The notes under the pieces are model-generated. The model was not told the DNA's origin. It ran no database searches and saw nothing but the letters and a program-made list of their open reading frames with translations. The position numbers and the translations under genes are program-made. Below, one piece after another: positions 44,160 to 53,294 of a DNA stretch of 64,000 nt (positions are counted from its first letter, which is position 1; every line of letters begins with the position of its first letter). This DNA is from Blastococcus_B deserti (GTDB taxonomy: Bacteria; Actinomycetota; Actinomycetes; Mycobacteriales; Geodermatophilaceae): positions 124,001 to 188,000 of the forward strand of contig NZ_JBHUHP010000004.1 of the NCBI RefSeq assembly GCF_042682525.1. Reading direction: 5' to 3'.

Positions 44160-44924
44160 CTACGACCCGGACCGGGAGCCCGCCGTCGCCGGCAGTCCCT
44201 CCTGCGCCTCGTCGTCGGGCGGCGCCTCGGCGACGGTGTTCCCGGTGAACGTCGTCGCCGATCCGGGGCCACCGTCGCGGCCGGAGCGCTGGGCCGGTGG
44301 CCGCGGCGGCTCCTGCGGCAGCGCGGCCGGATCGGCCCGGCCCCATTCGGTCTCGACGTCGCTGAGCAGCGCCTCGAGGTAGGAGCGCAGCTGCGTCCGG
44401 CAGGCCTGGCCGAAGGCCTTGAGGTACGCGACCTGCTCCTGCAGCTCCTCCACGCTGCGGGCGGGTGCGTCGGCCCCGGCCGGAGTCCCGGCGGAGATCC
44501 TCGCCGCGGCCTCCTGGGCCGCCGCGATGATGGCGCCCGCGTTCTCGCGTGCCTGGCGCACCGCCGCCTCGTACTCGGCCCGGGCCTCGCTGGTGACCTG
44601 CCGGCTGAACTCCTCGGCCTCGGCGACGTAGTTGTCGGCGGTCAGCTGGGCGCTGGCGAGGATCCGGACGGCCTGCTCGCTCGGGGGAGCCTGCGCCGCC
44701 GCGTCCTCCACCTGCGCCTGCAACGCCCGCACCCGGTCGCGCAGCTCCGCCTTCTCGGCGATGTGCCGCGCCAGTTCCTCGGCCAGGCGGTGCATCACCC
44801 GATCCACCTCGGTGTCGACGTAACCGGGATGCAGCATGGAGGCACGGGGAAACCGCAGGCTGTGCAGGTCGGCCGGCGTGATCGGCCGGGGAGCGCTCCC
44901 GGTCCCGTTCTGTGCGCTGCTCAT
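44160..44924 (-). CDS. DivIVA-domain (Wag31-like) coiled-coil protein
   Basis: A 254-aa protein with an N-terminal DivIVA motif (ITPADLHSLRFPRASMLHPGY, about residues 15-35, then VDTEVDRVMHRLAEEL). A long Ala/Glu-rich coiled coil to about residue 150 and a disordered Pro/Gly-rich tail follow. DivIVA proteins sense negative membrane curvature and organise polar growth or septation. The divergent motif and the context suggest an accessory paralogue rather than the main Wag31. Its ATG overlaps the stop of the globin-reductase gene by 4 nt (44921-44924), an odd coupling. Confidence 0.8.
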   Translation of the reverse strand: MSSAQNGTGSAPRPITPADLHSLRFPRASMLHPGYVDTEVDRVMHRLAEELARHIAEKAELRDRVRALQAQVEDAAAQAPPSEQAVRILASAQLTADNYVAEAEEFSRQVTSEARAEYEAAVRQARENAGAIIAAAQEAAARISAGTPAGADAPARSVEELQEQVAYLKAFGQACRTQLRSYLEALLSDVETEWGRADPAALPQEPPRPPAQRSGRDGGPGSATTFTGNTVAEAPPDDEAQEGLPATAGSRSGS

Positions 44925-46060
44925 TCCGTCACCTCTCCGTCAAGACTGGGCCCCGGTCGGCTGGGGGCGAAGACCTCGCTGGACACCCGTTGTCGCGGTA
45001 CGCCGTGCTGCAGCAGCCGGCTGACCGTGTCGTCCACCATCGGGCCCGGTCCCGCGACGAAGACCTCCCGGCTGAGCCACGGACCGTGGCGCAGGACCAC
45101 GTCACCCACCTCGCCGTGCTCCAGGTCGGAGATCTTGTCCTCCGAGACCGCGTAGGTGACGGTGAGCCAGGGGTTCTCCTGCTCGAGCCGCCGCAGGTCG
45201 CCGCGGTCGTAGATCTGGTCCTCGGTGCGGAAGCCGACGAAGAGGTCGACCCGCCGGGCCGGGCCCTTTCGCGCGATCTGGTCGACGATGGCCTTGAGCG
45301 GCGCCAGGCCCATGCCCCCGGCGACCAGCAGGAGGTCGCGGTCCGACTCCGCGTCGAGCGCCATGTGGCCCAGGGGCGGCCCCAGCCGGAGCACGTCCCC
45401 GACTCCGACCCGGCGGACGAGCGCGGAGCTGACCGGGCCGCCGTCGCGGGCCTTGACGTGGATCTCCAGGAGCCCGTCGGGCCGCGGCGCGTTGGCGGGG
45501 GAGTAGTAGCGCCACAACCGCGGCCGCAGTTCGGTCTCGAGCGAGACCGACTGACCGGGCAGGTAGTCGTACCGGGTGCGCGGGCGGACCTGCAGGACGG
45601 CGACGTCCAGGGTGCGCCGCTCGTGGCCGACGACGTCGGCATCCCACCAGGCCGGCTGCTCCGCCGCCTCGTCGGCCGCGTCGATCATGACGGTGGCGAC
45701 GACGTCGTAGGCCTCCGACCAGCTCTTGGCCAGCTCGGGGTTCCACTCGTCGTCGAAGTGCTCGAGCGTCGCCAGGAGGCTCGCCCCGACGGCCGGGTAG
45801 TGCGCCGCGACGGTGCCGAACTTCCGGTGGTCGCGGCCCAGCTGCTGGAGGATCGGCACCAGCGCGTCGAGGTCGTCGACCCGGGCCATCACGTCGCCCA
45901 GGGCGGCGAACAGCCGGTCGCGCTGGTGGGCCATCGAGACCGGGAACAGCTGGCGGGTCTCGGGATGGCTGAGGAAGAGGTGGGAGTAGAAGTACAGCGG
46001 GGCCTCGTCCCCGGTGGCTGCGGCTTTGGCGAAGTTCGCCCGCATCGCGGGGATGTCCAC
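44921..46060 (-). CDS. Globin-coupled FAD/NAD reductase (flavohaemoglobin-like)
   Basis: A 379-aa two-domain protein. Residues 1-135 are a globin domain: distal Tyr in YFYSHLF (Tyr23/Tyr25), Phe39, and likely proximal His78 in LGRDHRKFG. Residues about 145-379 form a ferredoxin-NADP reductase-like unit with flavin motif RYYSPANAP, NAD motif GGMGLAPLKAI and terminal EVFAPS. It differs clearly from the Hmp paralogue encoded just upstream and belongs to the actinobacterial type II flavohaemoglobin-like group by layout. Likely role: oxygen or NO chemistry, or electron transfer; not established. ATG at 46060 with a GAAGGAGG-type site. Confidence 0.85.
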   Translation of the reverse strand: MDIPAMRANFAKAAATGDEAPLYFYSHLFLSHPETRQLFPVSMAHQRDRLFAALGDVMARVDDLDALVPILQQLGRDHRKFGTVAAHYPAVGASLLATLEHFDDEWNPELAKSWSEAYDVVATVMIDAADEAAEQPAWWDADVVGHERRTLDVAVLQVRPRTRYDYLPGQSVSLETELRPRLWRYYSPANAPRPDGLLEIHVKARDGGPVSSALVRRVGVGDVLRLGPPLGHMALDAESDRDLLLVAGGMGLAPLKAIVDQIARKGPARRVDLFVGFRTEDQIYDRGDLRRLEQENPWLTVTYAVSEDKISDLEHGEVGDVVLRHGPWLSREVFVAGPGPMVDDTVSRLLQHGVPRQRVSSEVFAPSRPGPSLDGEVTE

Positions 46061-46145
46061 GCGACGCCTCCTTCCTGAGGTGCATGCGGCCGGGCCGGCC
46101 GGCGGTCGTCCTCGCCGTCGGCCGGGGAGGAACCGGAACGGGTGG

Positions 46146-47408
46146 TCAGCCGGGCTGGAGCGCGCCGCGGTCGGAGGCGCCGGGGGTCTCCTCCGTCGCC
46201 AGGTCGGCCTGCCACAGATCGGGCCCGAAGACCTCGTACTGGATGTCGCGCGCGGGCACGCCGCGCTCGATGAGGGCGCTCCGGACTGCTTGCATGAAGG
46301 GCAGCGGACCGCAGAGGTAGTAGCCGGCGTCGTGGGGCAGCTTGACGTCGTCGAGATCCATCAGTCCCGCGTGCACCTCGGCGCCCATCGTGCTGGTTCC
46401 CCCGTGCTTCCCCCCGCGCTCGAACCACACGTGCGCCGACGCACCGGGCAGGTAGCGGATGTCCTCGAGCACCTGGTGGCGCAGGGCGAAGGACGCCTCG
46501 TCTACGTCGGCGTGCAGCAGGGTGATGGGCAGGTGTGACCTGGCGGCCGCCAGGTGGGAGAGCATGCCGGCCATCGGGGTGATGCCGATGCCGGCGCTGG
46601 CGAACACGGCCGGGCGGGAGTCGTCGAGGACGACGTCGCCGAACGGCAGCGACATGGTCAGCCGGTCGCCCACCTGCACGGAGTCGGCGAGGCGGTTGGA
46701 CACCTCGCCGTCCGGCTTGCCGCCGCCCCGCACGCGCTTGACGGAGAAGTGGCGGTGCTCGCCGTCGTCGGCCCTGGTCAGGCTGTACTGCCGGGGTTGG
46801 CGGACGCCGTCGGGCATCGGCACCTGCACGGTCACGTACTGGCCCGGCAGCGACGTCTTGACCAGGCGGTCGTCGATCTTCCGCATCCGGAACGTGACGA
46901 CGTCCTCGGTCTCCTGGACCTTCTCGGCGACCTCCCACTCCCGCCACACCGTCTCCGGCCGCACGCCCCGGGCGCTGTAGAGACCGCGCTCCTGGTTGAT
47001 CAGCGCGTACGCCATCAACCAGTACACCTCGTCCCAGGCCGCCGCGACCTCCGGTGTGACGGCGTCGCCGAGCACGTCGACGATGGCCCAGAACAGGTGG
47101 TCGTGGACGACGTCGTACTGGGCCGGGGTGATCCCCAGCGAGGCGTGCTTGTGCGCGATGCGCGAGAGCAGGTGATCGGGCAGCTGCTCGGGCACCTTCA
47201 CCAGGGAGTTCGCGAAGACGGCGACCGACCCGGCCAGCGCCATCTGCTGGGTCTTCTCGGCCTGGTTGCCGCGGTTGAAGACGCCGTCGAGCAACTGTGG
47301 ATGCTCGCCGAACAGGTGGTCGTAGAAACGGGTGGCGATCTCCTCGATGTTGTCCGCGACGACGGGCAACGTCGCCTCGATCACGGGACGGGATCGGTCG
47401 GAAAGCAC
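46146..47408 (-). CDS. hmp: Flavohaemoprotein, nitric oxide dioxygenase
   Basis: A 420-aa classical flavohaemoglobin that oxidises NO to nitrate. Globin domain: B10 Tyr29, CD1 Phe44, proximal His88 in AHKHAS, with the partner Tyr/Glu residues conserved in YDVVHDHL and AWDEVY. The FAD part has RQYSLTR, the NAD part has GIGITPMAGML, and the C-terminus CGPLPFMQAVR precedes VFGPD. GTG at 47408 has AAGGAGA 5-6 nt upstream. The 184-nt upstream gap likely contains the NO-responsive promoter, but I recognise no specific operator. It precedes the second globin-reductase by 85 nt. Confidence 0.93.
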   Translation of the reverse strand: MLSDRSRPVIEATLPVVADNIEEIATRFYDHLFGEHPQLLDGVFNRGNQAEKTQQMALAGSVAVFANSLVKVPEQLPDHLLSRIAHKHASLGITPAQYDVVHDHLFWAIVDVLGDAVTPEVAAAWDEVYWLMAYALINQERGLYSARGVRPETVWREWEVAEKVQETEDVVTFRMRKIDDRLVKTSLPGQYVTVQVPMPDGVRQPRQYSLTRADDGEHRHFSVKRVRGGGKPDGEVSNRLADSVQVGDRLTMSLPFGDVVLDDSRPAVFASAGIGITPMAGMLSHLAAARSHLPITLLHADVDEASFALRHQVLEDIRYLPGASAHVWFERGGKHGGTSTMGAEVHAGLMDLDDVKLPHDAGYYLCGPLPFMQAVRSALIERGVPARDIQYEVFGPDLWQADLATEETPGASDRGALQPG

Positions 47409-47592
47409 GTGGTCTCCTTGCCAATCGACTAGCCCCCCGCTGGCGCGGTCACGTTCCGCTCAGCCACCGCTACCCGTTCGTGCGGATCTGAGACGTACGG
47501 AATACGCCCGGGCGTGTCGCCGCGGGCGCGCCGGTCGGCAGGGCGGCCGGGTCCCGCACCGATGACGGCGCGGCCGGGTGTCGGGCCGCGGT

Positions 47593-48471
47593 TCAGCGGT
47601 CGGGTCCCGCGACGGCCGCCGAACCCCGACCGGGGTCCGCGGCGGCGCCGGTGACCGCCTCGGGGGCGCCGAAGCGGGCGAGCAGGAGGGCGCTGCAGAC
47701 CGTGACGGCGAAGCCCGCCGCGGCCGCCCCTGCCATCCCGTCGGCCGGTCGGTCACCCACCGCCAGGCCCAGCAGCGACCCCAGCGCGGCCTCGGTGGCG
47801 ACCATCGTGGTCGTCACCGCGACGACGGTGCCCCGTTGCAGGGCCAGGGCACCGGCGACCAGGCCGGCCGCGCTGGTCACCGCGACGGCGTAGGCGCTGG
47901 GGTCGGTGAGCACACCGGGGAGCGCGGTCGGGCCCAGGACACGGGCGCTCAGCGCCAGGAGCCCGAAGCAGCTGCCGGCCAGGGCCGCCACGACCGCAGC
48001 CGTGCGAGCCGACGGGCGGGTACGGGCCGCCACCACGGTGAGCGCGGCCAGCCCGAGGGCGGCGGCCAGCGCGGCCCACCGGACGACGCCGGGGACATCC
48101 GCGGGCCCCTGAGGCGCCGCCGCGAGCGCCACCGCGACGAGCCCGACCGCGACCCCGACCAGGGCGATCCTCTCGCGGGGACGGAGCCGGGTGCCCAGTA
48201 CGAACGCGGCCAGGACGGCGGTGACACCAAGGCTCGAGGCGCGCGCGGACTGCACCACGAACAGCGGCAGCGCGCGGATGGCGACCACGGACAGCAGGAA
48301 GCCCGCGGCCACCAGCAGAAGACCGCACAGGTAGCGCGGATCGCGAGCCAGCCCGCCGAGCAGCCCCGTCAGATCGGTACGGGCGGACCGGGCGACCGCG
48401 GCGGCCTGGAAGACGGCCGACGCGCCGTAGCAGAGCGCCGCTCCAGCGACGGCGAGCACGGCCAGCAGCAC
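47593..48471 (-). CDS. DMT/EamA-like integral membrane transporter
   Basis: A 292-aa protein with about nine hydrophobic helices. It starts LAVAGAALCYGASAVFQAAA and has a repeat-like second half (TVVAVTTTMVATEAALGSLLGLAVG), fitting the drug/metabolite transporter superfamily fold of paired helical repeats. No substrate can be inferred. GTG start at 48471 with GAGG 5 nt upstream. It is divergent from the GT-C gene; the 139-nt spacer holds both promoters. Confidence 0.7.
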   Translation of the reverse strand: MLLAVLAVAGAALCYGASAVFQAAAVARSARTDLTGLLGGLARDPRYLCGLLLVAAGFLLSVVAIRALPLFVVQSARASSLGVTAVLAAFVLGTRLRPRERIALVGVAVGLVAVALAAAPQGPADVPGVVRWAALAAALGLAALTVVAARTRPSARTAAVVAALAGSCFGLLALSARVLGPTALPGVLTDPSAYAVAVTSAAGLVAGALALQRGTVVAVTTTMVATEAALGSLLGLAVGDRPADGMAGAAAAGFAVTVCSALLLARFGAPEAVTGAAADPGRGSAAVAGPDR

Positions 48472-48610
48472 GGCGACCTCGTTCCTCCTCGGCGCGGTTC
48501 CAGGGCGCGGCCGGGCGGGGGGCTCCCACGACGGACCGAGCGGGTGGTCCCACGCGTTTCCCGCGCGCCCTCGCGAGTCTCGCTGTACTCGGTACCCCCG
48601 CCGACATAGA

Positions 48611-49918
48611 TTGCCCTACGTGACCCAGCCGCTGGGCGCGCGGCTGGCGCATGTCGTCCGGCGGCTGCCCCTCTACGCGCTCGGCGCCTTCGTCGTGGCG
48701 ACCGTGCTCATGTCGCTGCTCGCCTGGGCCACGTACCGGACGGTGGGCCCGACCCCTGGTCACGAGTACCTGGACGGTCCCGGCTGGCTGGACGCGTGGT
48801 TCCAGGGCGACTCCGGCTGGTACCACCGCATCGCCGAGGGCGGCTACAGCTACACGCCGGGCCAGCAGTCCTCGATCGCCTTCTTCCCCACCTATCCCCT
48901 TCTGGTCAGCGTGGTCGGTGCGCTCCTCGGCGGCGACGTCTCCACGGCCGCCGGCCTGGTCACCCTGGTGTGCGCGGCGGGGGTGGTCGTGCTGTTCGCC
49001 GACTGGGTGCGCTCGCGGGTGCGGCCACGCACCGCATGCGTCGCGGTGGCCCTGCTGCTCGTCTACCCGTACAGCTTCTTCCTCTACGGCAGCGGCTACG
49101 GCGACGCGTCGTTCCTGCTCACCGCCCTGGGGTCGTTCGCCCTGCTGGAACGGCGGCACTACGCGCTCGCCGGACTGACCGGCGTCCTGGCGACCGCGGG
49201 GCGGCCGGTGGGGATCGCCGTGGCCGTGGCCCTGGTCGTCCGCGCCGTGGAGCTCACGGCCCAGGACCGCGCCGCGCGCCGGGACACGGAGGTGCGCGTC
49301 GGCGGGACGGCGGCGCCGGGTCCTCCCACAGGAGGACCGGCCGACGCCGCTGCGGGCGAGCGGGCCGGGCCCGTGTCGTGGCGGGAGCTGGTCGGGGCCG
49401 TGGGATTGCTGCGCTGGCGGCACGCGGCGGTCCTCGTGTCCGTCGGTGGCCTGGTCGCGTGGATGGTCTACCTCGGCGTCCGGTTCGGCGATCCGCTGGC
49501 GTTCGCCACCGTGCAGGGCGCGCCGGGCTGGGACCAGGGCGGCGGACCGCGCACCTGGTTCAAGGTGCCGTTCTTCGGAGCCCTGTACTACCGGAACTGG
49601 GACGACATCGTCCTGGTGGTGCCCCAGGCGCTGGCGTGCCTGGCCGCCGTCCTGCTGGTACGCACGGTCTGGCGGCGGTTCGGCTGGGGCTACGCCGCCT
49701 ATACGGTGGTCTCGCTGGCGATCCCCATCATCGGCACCAAGGACTTCATGGGCACCGGGCGGTACGTCCTGGCCGCCTACCCGGTCCTGGCCGCGGCCGC
49801 GGTGGTGCTCACCGACGACCGACGCCCGCGCTGGCTGGCTCCGGTGGTCCTCGCGGCGCTGACCGTCGGCTTGTGCATCGCTGCACTCTCGTACGTGAAC
49901 GGCGTGGAGGTCTCGTGA
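48611..49918 (+). CDS. GT-C membrane mannosyltransferase-like protein (PIG-V type)
   Basis: A 435-aa polytopic protein with about ten membrane helices. A luminal/extracytoplasmic loop carries the acidic motif WFQGDSGWYHRIAEGGYSY (about residues 63-81). This W..GD..WY..IA..GY pattern is the mark of PIG-V-like polyprenyl-phosphate-mannose-dependent transferases. It probably adds a sugar to a lipid or glycan on the outer face of the membrane. TTG at 48611 or GTG at 48620 may be the start. Its stop overlaps the GT2 gene by 4 nt, forming one operon with the next three genes. Confidence 0.82.
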   Translation: MPYVTQPLGARLAHVVRRLPLYALGAFVVATVLMSLLAWATYRTVGPTPGHEYLDGPGWLDAWFQGDSGWYHRIAEGGYSYTPGQQSSIAFFPTYPLLVSVVGALLGGDVSTAAGLVTLVCAAGVVVLFADWVRSRVRPRTACVAVALLLVYPYSFFLYGSGYGDASFLLTALGSFALLERRHYALAGLTGVLATAGRPVGIAVAVALVVRAVELTAQDRAARRDTEVRVGGTAAPGPPTGGPADAAAGERAGPVSWRELVGAVGLLRWRHAAVLVSVGGLVAWMVYLGVRFGDPLAFATVQGAPGWDQGGGPRTWFKVPFFGALYYRNWDDIVLVVPQALACLAAVLLVRTVWRRFGWGYAAYTVVSLAIPIIGTKDFMGTGRYVLAAYPVLAAAAVVLTDDRRPRWLAPVVLAALTVGLCIAALSYVNGVEVS

Positions 49919-50664
49919 ACGCGTCCGCCAAGGTGGAGCTGCTCTCGGTCTTCTTCCCCATGTGGAACGAGGAGGACTACGTCGAGCGCGCCGTGCGCGC
50001 CGCCGAGGACGAGTGCCAGCGGCTGGTCGACCTCGGGGAGATCGCCGCGTACGAGATCCTCATCGTCGACGACTGCTCGACCGACCGGACCCCGGAGATC
50101 GCCGATGCCCTCGCCGCGGCCGATCCCCGCATCCGCGTGGTCCACCACCCGGTCAACCGGGGGCTGGGCGGGAGCATCAAGACCGGGTTCGCGTCGGTGC
50201 GCGGCGACGTCGTCCTCTACACCGACGCGGACCTGCCGTTCGAGATGCTCGAGCTGGGCCGGGCGCTGCGAGTGCTGCGTCACTACGAGGCCGACATGGT
50301 CAGCGCCTACCGGTTCGACCGCACGGGTGAGGGACCGCGTCGTGCCGTCTACTCCTTCGCCTACAACACGCTGGTGAGACTGGCGTTCGGCACCCGGGTG
50401 CGCGACATCAACTTCGCCTTCAAGCTGGTGCGCCGGCACGTGCTCGACGCCGCCCGACCGGTCAGCGAAGGATCGTTCATCGACGCCGAGCTGGTCATCC
50501 GGGCCCAGAAGCTGGGCTTCCACATCGTGCAGATCGGCGTGGACTACTTCCCCCGTTCCCGCGGGGTGTCCACCCTCTCCTCGCTGGCCGTCATCCGCCG
50601 GATGCTGAGGGAGATGCGGCAGCTGCGGGCCGAGCTGGCCCGGCTCACCCCCACCGCCCGGTGA
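49915..50664 (+). CDS. Family 2 glycosyltransferase (polyprenyl-phosphate sugar synthase-like)
   Basis: A 249-aa GT-A glycosyltransferase with the nucleotide-sugar motifs FFPMWNEEDYVERAV, VDDCSTDRTPEIAD and the metal-binding TDADLPF. Its short length without C-terminal membrane helices resembles dolichyl/polyprenyl-phosphate mannose or glucose synthases. It would supply the lipid-linked sugar used by the GT-C enzyme encoded upstream. GTG at 49915 overlaps the upstream stop (GTGA); its own stop overlaps the deacetylase start likewise. Confidence 0.87.
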   Translation: MNASAKVELLSVFFPMWNEEDYVERAVRAAEDECQRLVDLGEIAAYEILIVDDCSTDRTPEIADALAAADPRIRVVHHPVNRGLGGSIKTGFASVRGDVVLYTDADLPFEMLELGRALRVLRHYEADMVSAYRFDRTGEGPRRAVYSFAYNTLVRLAFGTRVRDINFAFKLVRRHVLDAARPVSEGSFIDAELVIRAQKLGFHIVQIGVDYFPRSRGVSTLSSLAVIRRMLREMRQLRAELARLTPTAR

Positions 50665-51500
50665 GCCGCCTGCTCGTGGTGAATGCCGACGACATGGGCC
50701 TGACGCCGGGGGTGTGCCGCGCGGTCCGGCGGGCGCACGCCGACGGCGTCGTCACGTCGACGTCGGTGCTCGCCGTCGGGACGGCGTTCGAGCAGGCCGC
50801 CACGGCGGTGCGGGAGGCCGGCGACCTGGGCCTCGGTGCCCACCTGGCCATCGTGGGGGAGGACCGCCCGCTCCTGTCGGCGCGTGAGGTGCCCACCCTC
50901 GTCGACCGGGAGGGCCGGTTCCCCCTCTCGTACCGCACCGTGGTCGCCCGCGGGGCGGCCGGACGGATCGACCCCGACGACGTCGCCCGCGAGTTCCGGG
51001 CGCAGCTGCAGCGGGTCCGGGGCATCGGGGTGCCCGTCACCCACCTGGACACCCACCAGCACACTCATCTGTGGCCCGCGGTGGCCGCCGTCGTGGTGCA
51101 GCTGGCATCGGAAGCCGGGATCCGGTGCGTGCGACTTCCCGGCAGCCGGCGGCGTGGACCCCTGGGAGCGGGGGTGCGGCTGCTGGCCGGCCGGCTCCGC
51201 CGGCGGATCACGGGGGCCGGGCTGCAGACCACCGACGCCTACGCCGGCCTGGACGAGGCGGGGGCGCTGGACGGCCCGAGGTTCGCGGCCGCCCTGCAGC
51301 AGCTGACCGACGGGGGCGCCGCGACGGCGGAGATCAACACCCACCCGGGTGAGGCGGGGGACGCCGATCTGGCCCGCTTCGACTGGGGCTACCGCTGGCC
51401 CGACGAGCTGGCCATGCTGACCGCCCCCGCGACCCGGGCGCTCGTCGAGCGGCTGGGGTGGCGGCTGGGGACCTTCGCCGACCTGCCGGGCGAGCGATGA
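50661..51500 (+). CDS. ChbG/YdjC-family carbohydrate deacetylase
   Basis: A 279-aa metal-dependent deacetylase. The metal site is visible as NADDMGLTPGV (residues 8-18) and HLDTHQHTHLWP (about residues 126-137), plus EINTHPGEAGD near the C-terminus. ChbG-type enzymes remove N-acetyl groups from amino sugars. Within this operon it could trim the glycan or a hopanoid- or lipid-linked sugar. GTG at 50661 and stop at 51500 overlap both neighbours by 4 nt. Confidence 0.87.
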   Translation: MSRLLVVNADDMGLTPGVCRAVRRAHADGVVTSTSVLAVGTAFEQAATAVREAGDLGLGAHLAIVGEDRPLLSAREVPTLVDREGRFPLSYRTVVARGAAGRIDPDDVAREFRAQLQRVRGIGVPVTHLDTHQHTHLWPAVAAVVVQLASEAGIRCVRLPGSRRRGPLGAGVRLLAGRLRRRITGAGLQTTDAYAGLDEAGALDGPRFAAALQQLTDGGAATAEINTHPGEAGDADLARFDWGYRWPDELAMLTAPATRALVERLGWRLGTFADLPGER

Positions 51501-52168
51501 GCCGCTGGCCGGACGAGGCGGCACGGGCGGCTCTGCGCAGCTACCGGGCGGCGCCGCCGGGGGACCGGCTGCACGTCCTGGTGCGCTGGCTGAGTTGCCC
51601 GTTCCCGCCCGTCGTCGAGGTGCTCCCGTCCACGGGTCGCGTCCTGGAGGTCGGCTGCGGCCACGGCCTGTTCAGCGGCTACCTCGCCCGTCGGTCGCCC
51701 GGGCTGCGGGTGCGCGGGGTCGACATCGACGCGGACAAGATCGCCGTCGCCGCGACGTCGTTGCCGCCCGATGACGGCCGGCTGGAGTTCGCGGTCGGCG
51801 AGCCGGGCTCGGTCCCCGACGGTCCGTGGGACGCCGTCGTCCTCGTCGACGTCCTCTACCTCCTCGACGAGGCCGGGCAGCGCGCCCTGCTGGCGTCCTG
51901 TGCCGCGGCGCTCGCCCCCGGCGGGCTCCTGGTGGTGAAGGACATGGACACCCGGCCGCGATGGAAGGCGCGGTGGAACGCCGCCCAGGAGGCGCTGTCG
52001 GTCCGGGTGCTGGGCATCACCGCGGGGTCCCGGGAGTTCACCTTCGTCCCGCCCGACGAACGGGCGCGCTGGCTCGTGGCCGCCGGTCTGCGCGACGTCC
52101 GGGCGAGCCGCCTCGACCGCGGCCGGGTGCACCCGCACCACCTGCTGGTCGCGCGGGCGCCCGGGTGA
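51497..52168 (+). CDS. Class I SAM-dependent methyltransferase
   Basis: A 223-aa methyltransferase with SAM motif I EVGCGHGLFSGYLA (about 50-63), acidic motif II VRGVDIDADKI and motif post-I DAVVLVDVLYLLD. It is last gene of the four-gene glycosyltransferase/deacetylase operon, so it probably O-methylates the glycan or lipid product; the acceptor is unknown. ATG at 51497 overlaps the deacetylase stop (ATGA). It converges with the YihY gene, 22 nt apart. Confidence 0.87.
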   Translation: MSRWPDEAARAALRSYRAAPPGDRLHVLVRWLSCPFPPVVEVLPSTGRVLEVGCGHGLFSGYLARRSPGLRVRGVDIDADKIAVAATSLPPDDGRLEFAVGEPGSVPDGPWDAVVLVDVLYLLDEAGQRALLASCAAALAPGGLLVVKDMDTRPRWKARWNAAQEALSVRVLGITAGSREFTFVPPDERARWLVAAGLRDVRASRLDRGRVHPHHLLVARAPG

Positions 52169-52190
52169 GCCGGCGGGAACCGGTCGCCGG

Positions 52191-53189
52191 TCATCCCTCG
52201 CCCGGGTACGGCGGGGCGCTGTCGGCCACGACGGCGCCCCGCTCGCCGAGCGGGCGCTCCGGGCCCACCGTCGAGTCGCGCACCGTCTGGCGCTCGGTCT
52301 CCGCGTTCACCGCCGCTCCGACGATGACCAGGAAGACGCTGATCCACAGCCAGAACATGCTGATGGCCACGCCGGCGAGCGAGCCGTAGGTGGACTCGTA
52401 GGAGCCCAGGCTCTGCACGTAGGCGAACAGCGCGACGGACGTGGCCAGCCACAGGACCGTCGCGACGGTCGCACCGACGGTGATCCAGCGCCACCGGGCC
52501 TGCTTCCGGTCGGGGGCGAACCGGTAGAGGACGTCGAGCACCAGGGCCATGAGCGCCGCCAGGAGCACCCAGACCAGCACGGGCGCCGCGGCTCGGACCG
52601 TGCCCGGCGCCCGGTCCAGGAGCCGGGCGACGACACCGGCGACGACCAGCACCGCCCCCAGCAGCAGGGCGCCGCCGAGCACGAAGGCGAGCGCCAGGCG
52701 GGTGCGCCGCAGGAACCCGCGGGTCTCGGTCTCGTGGTAGGCGAGCGTCAGCGCGTCGATGAGGTAGGTCGCGGCGGTGGTCGCCGTCCACAGGGCGACG
52801 ACGAGGCCGCTGATGCCGCGCCAGGTGAGCACCTGGGTCGAGGCCGCCGTGATCGTCCTCAGCTGGTCGGCCACGAGCGGCTCGAGCTCGGGTGGCAGCA
52901 GCCGCACCACCGAGGACATCTGCTCCAGCGCCTGGTCCGGGGTGTTCACCGCGCCGTACACCGACAGCGCGGTCACGAGCACCGGGGCGATCGACAGGAC
53001 GGCGAAGAAGGAGATGCCCGCGGCGAGCACCATCAGGCGGTCGCTGAGGACGTGCCGCCCGACCCGCCGGAGGATGCGGCCCCAGCCCCGGGCGGGGATC
53101 CGCCGCGGCGAGGTCGCGTCGTGCCCCTGGGGATCGCGTCCGCCCACGGCCACCTCCGTCGGGGCCGTGCTCTCCCGAGCCTGCGCCAT
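52191..53189 (-). CDS. YihY/virulence factor BrkB-family membrane protein
   Basis: A 332-aa protein with six predicted membrane helices after a ~50-residue cytosolic N-terminus. The family motif MVLAAGISFFAVLSIAPVLV (about residues 53-72), the helix after WRGISGLVVALWTATTAATYL, and GSLAGVAISMFWLWISVFLV near the end are characteristic. Function is unsettled; BrkB-type proteins have been proposed as transporters, not RNases as once annotated. ATG at 53189, followed by a hydrophilic lead. It is divergent from the sulfotransferase by 105 nt. Confidence 0.87.
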   Translation of the reverse strand: MAQARESTAPTEVAVGGRDPQGHDATSPRRIPARGWGRILRRVGRHVLSDRLMVLAAGISFFAVLSIAPVLVTALSVYGAVNTPDQALEQMSSVVRLLPPELEPLVADQLRTITAASTQVLTWRGISGLVVALWTATTAATYLIDALTLAYHETETRGFLRRTRLALAFVLGGALLLGAVLVVAGVVARLLDRAPGTVRAAAPVLVWVLLAALMALVLDVLYRFAPDRKQARWRWITVGATVATVLWLATSVALFAYVQSLGSYESTYGSLAGVAISMFWLWISVFLVIVGAAVNAETERQTVRDSTVGPERPLGERGAVVADSAPPYPGEG

Positions 53190-53294
53190 GGCCAGGTCTT
53201 TCCCGGGAACCGGCCCCGGCAAGCGGGTGCGTCGAGGACATCCGGCCGGGTTCCCAGGAGGCGCCGTCCGAGCGGCCTCTGCGAGGGTGGGGGC

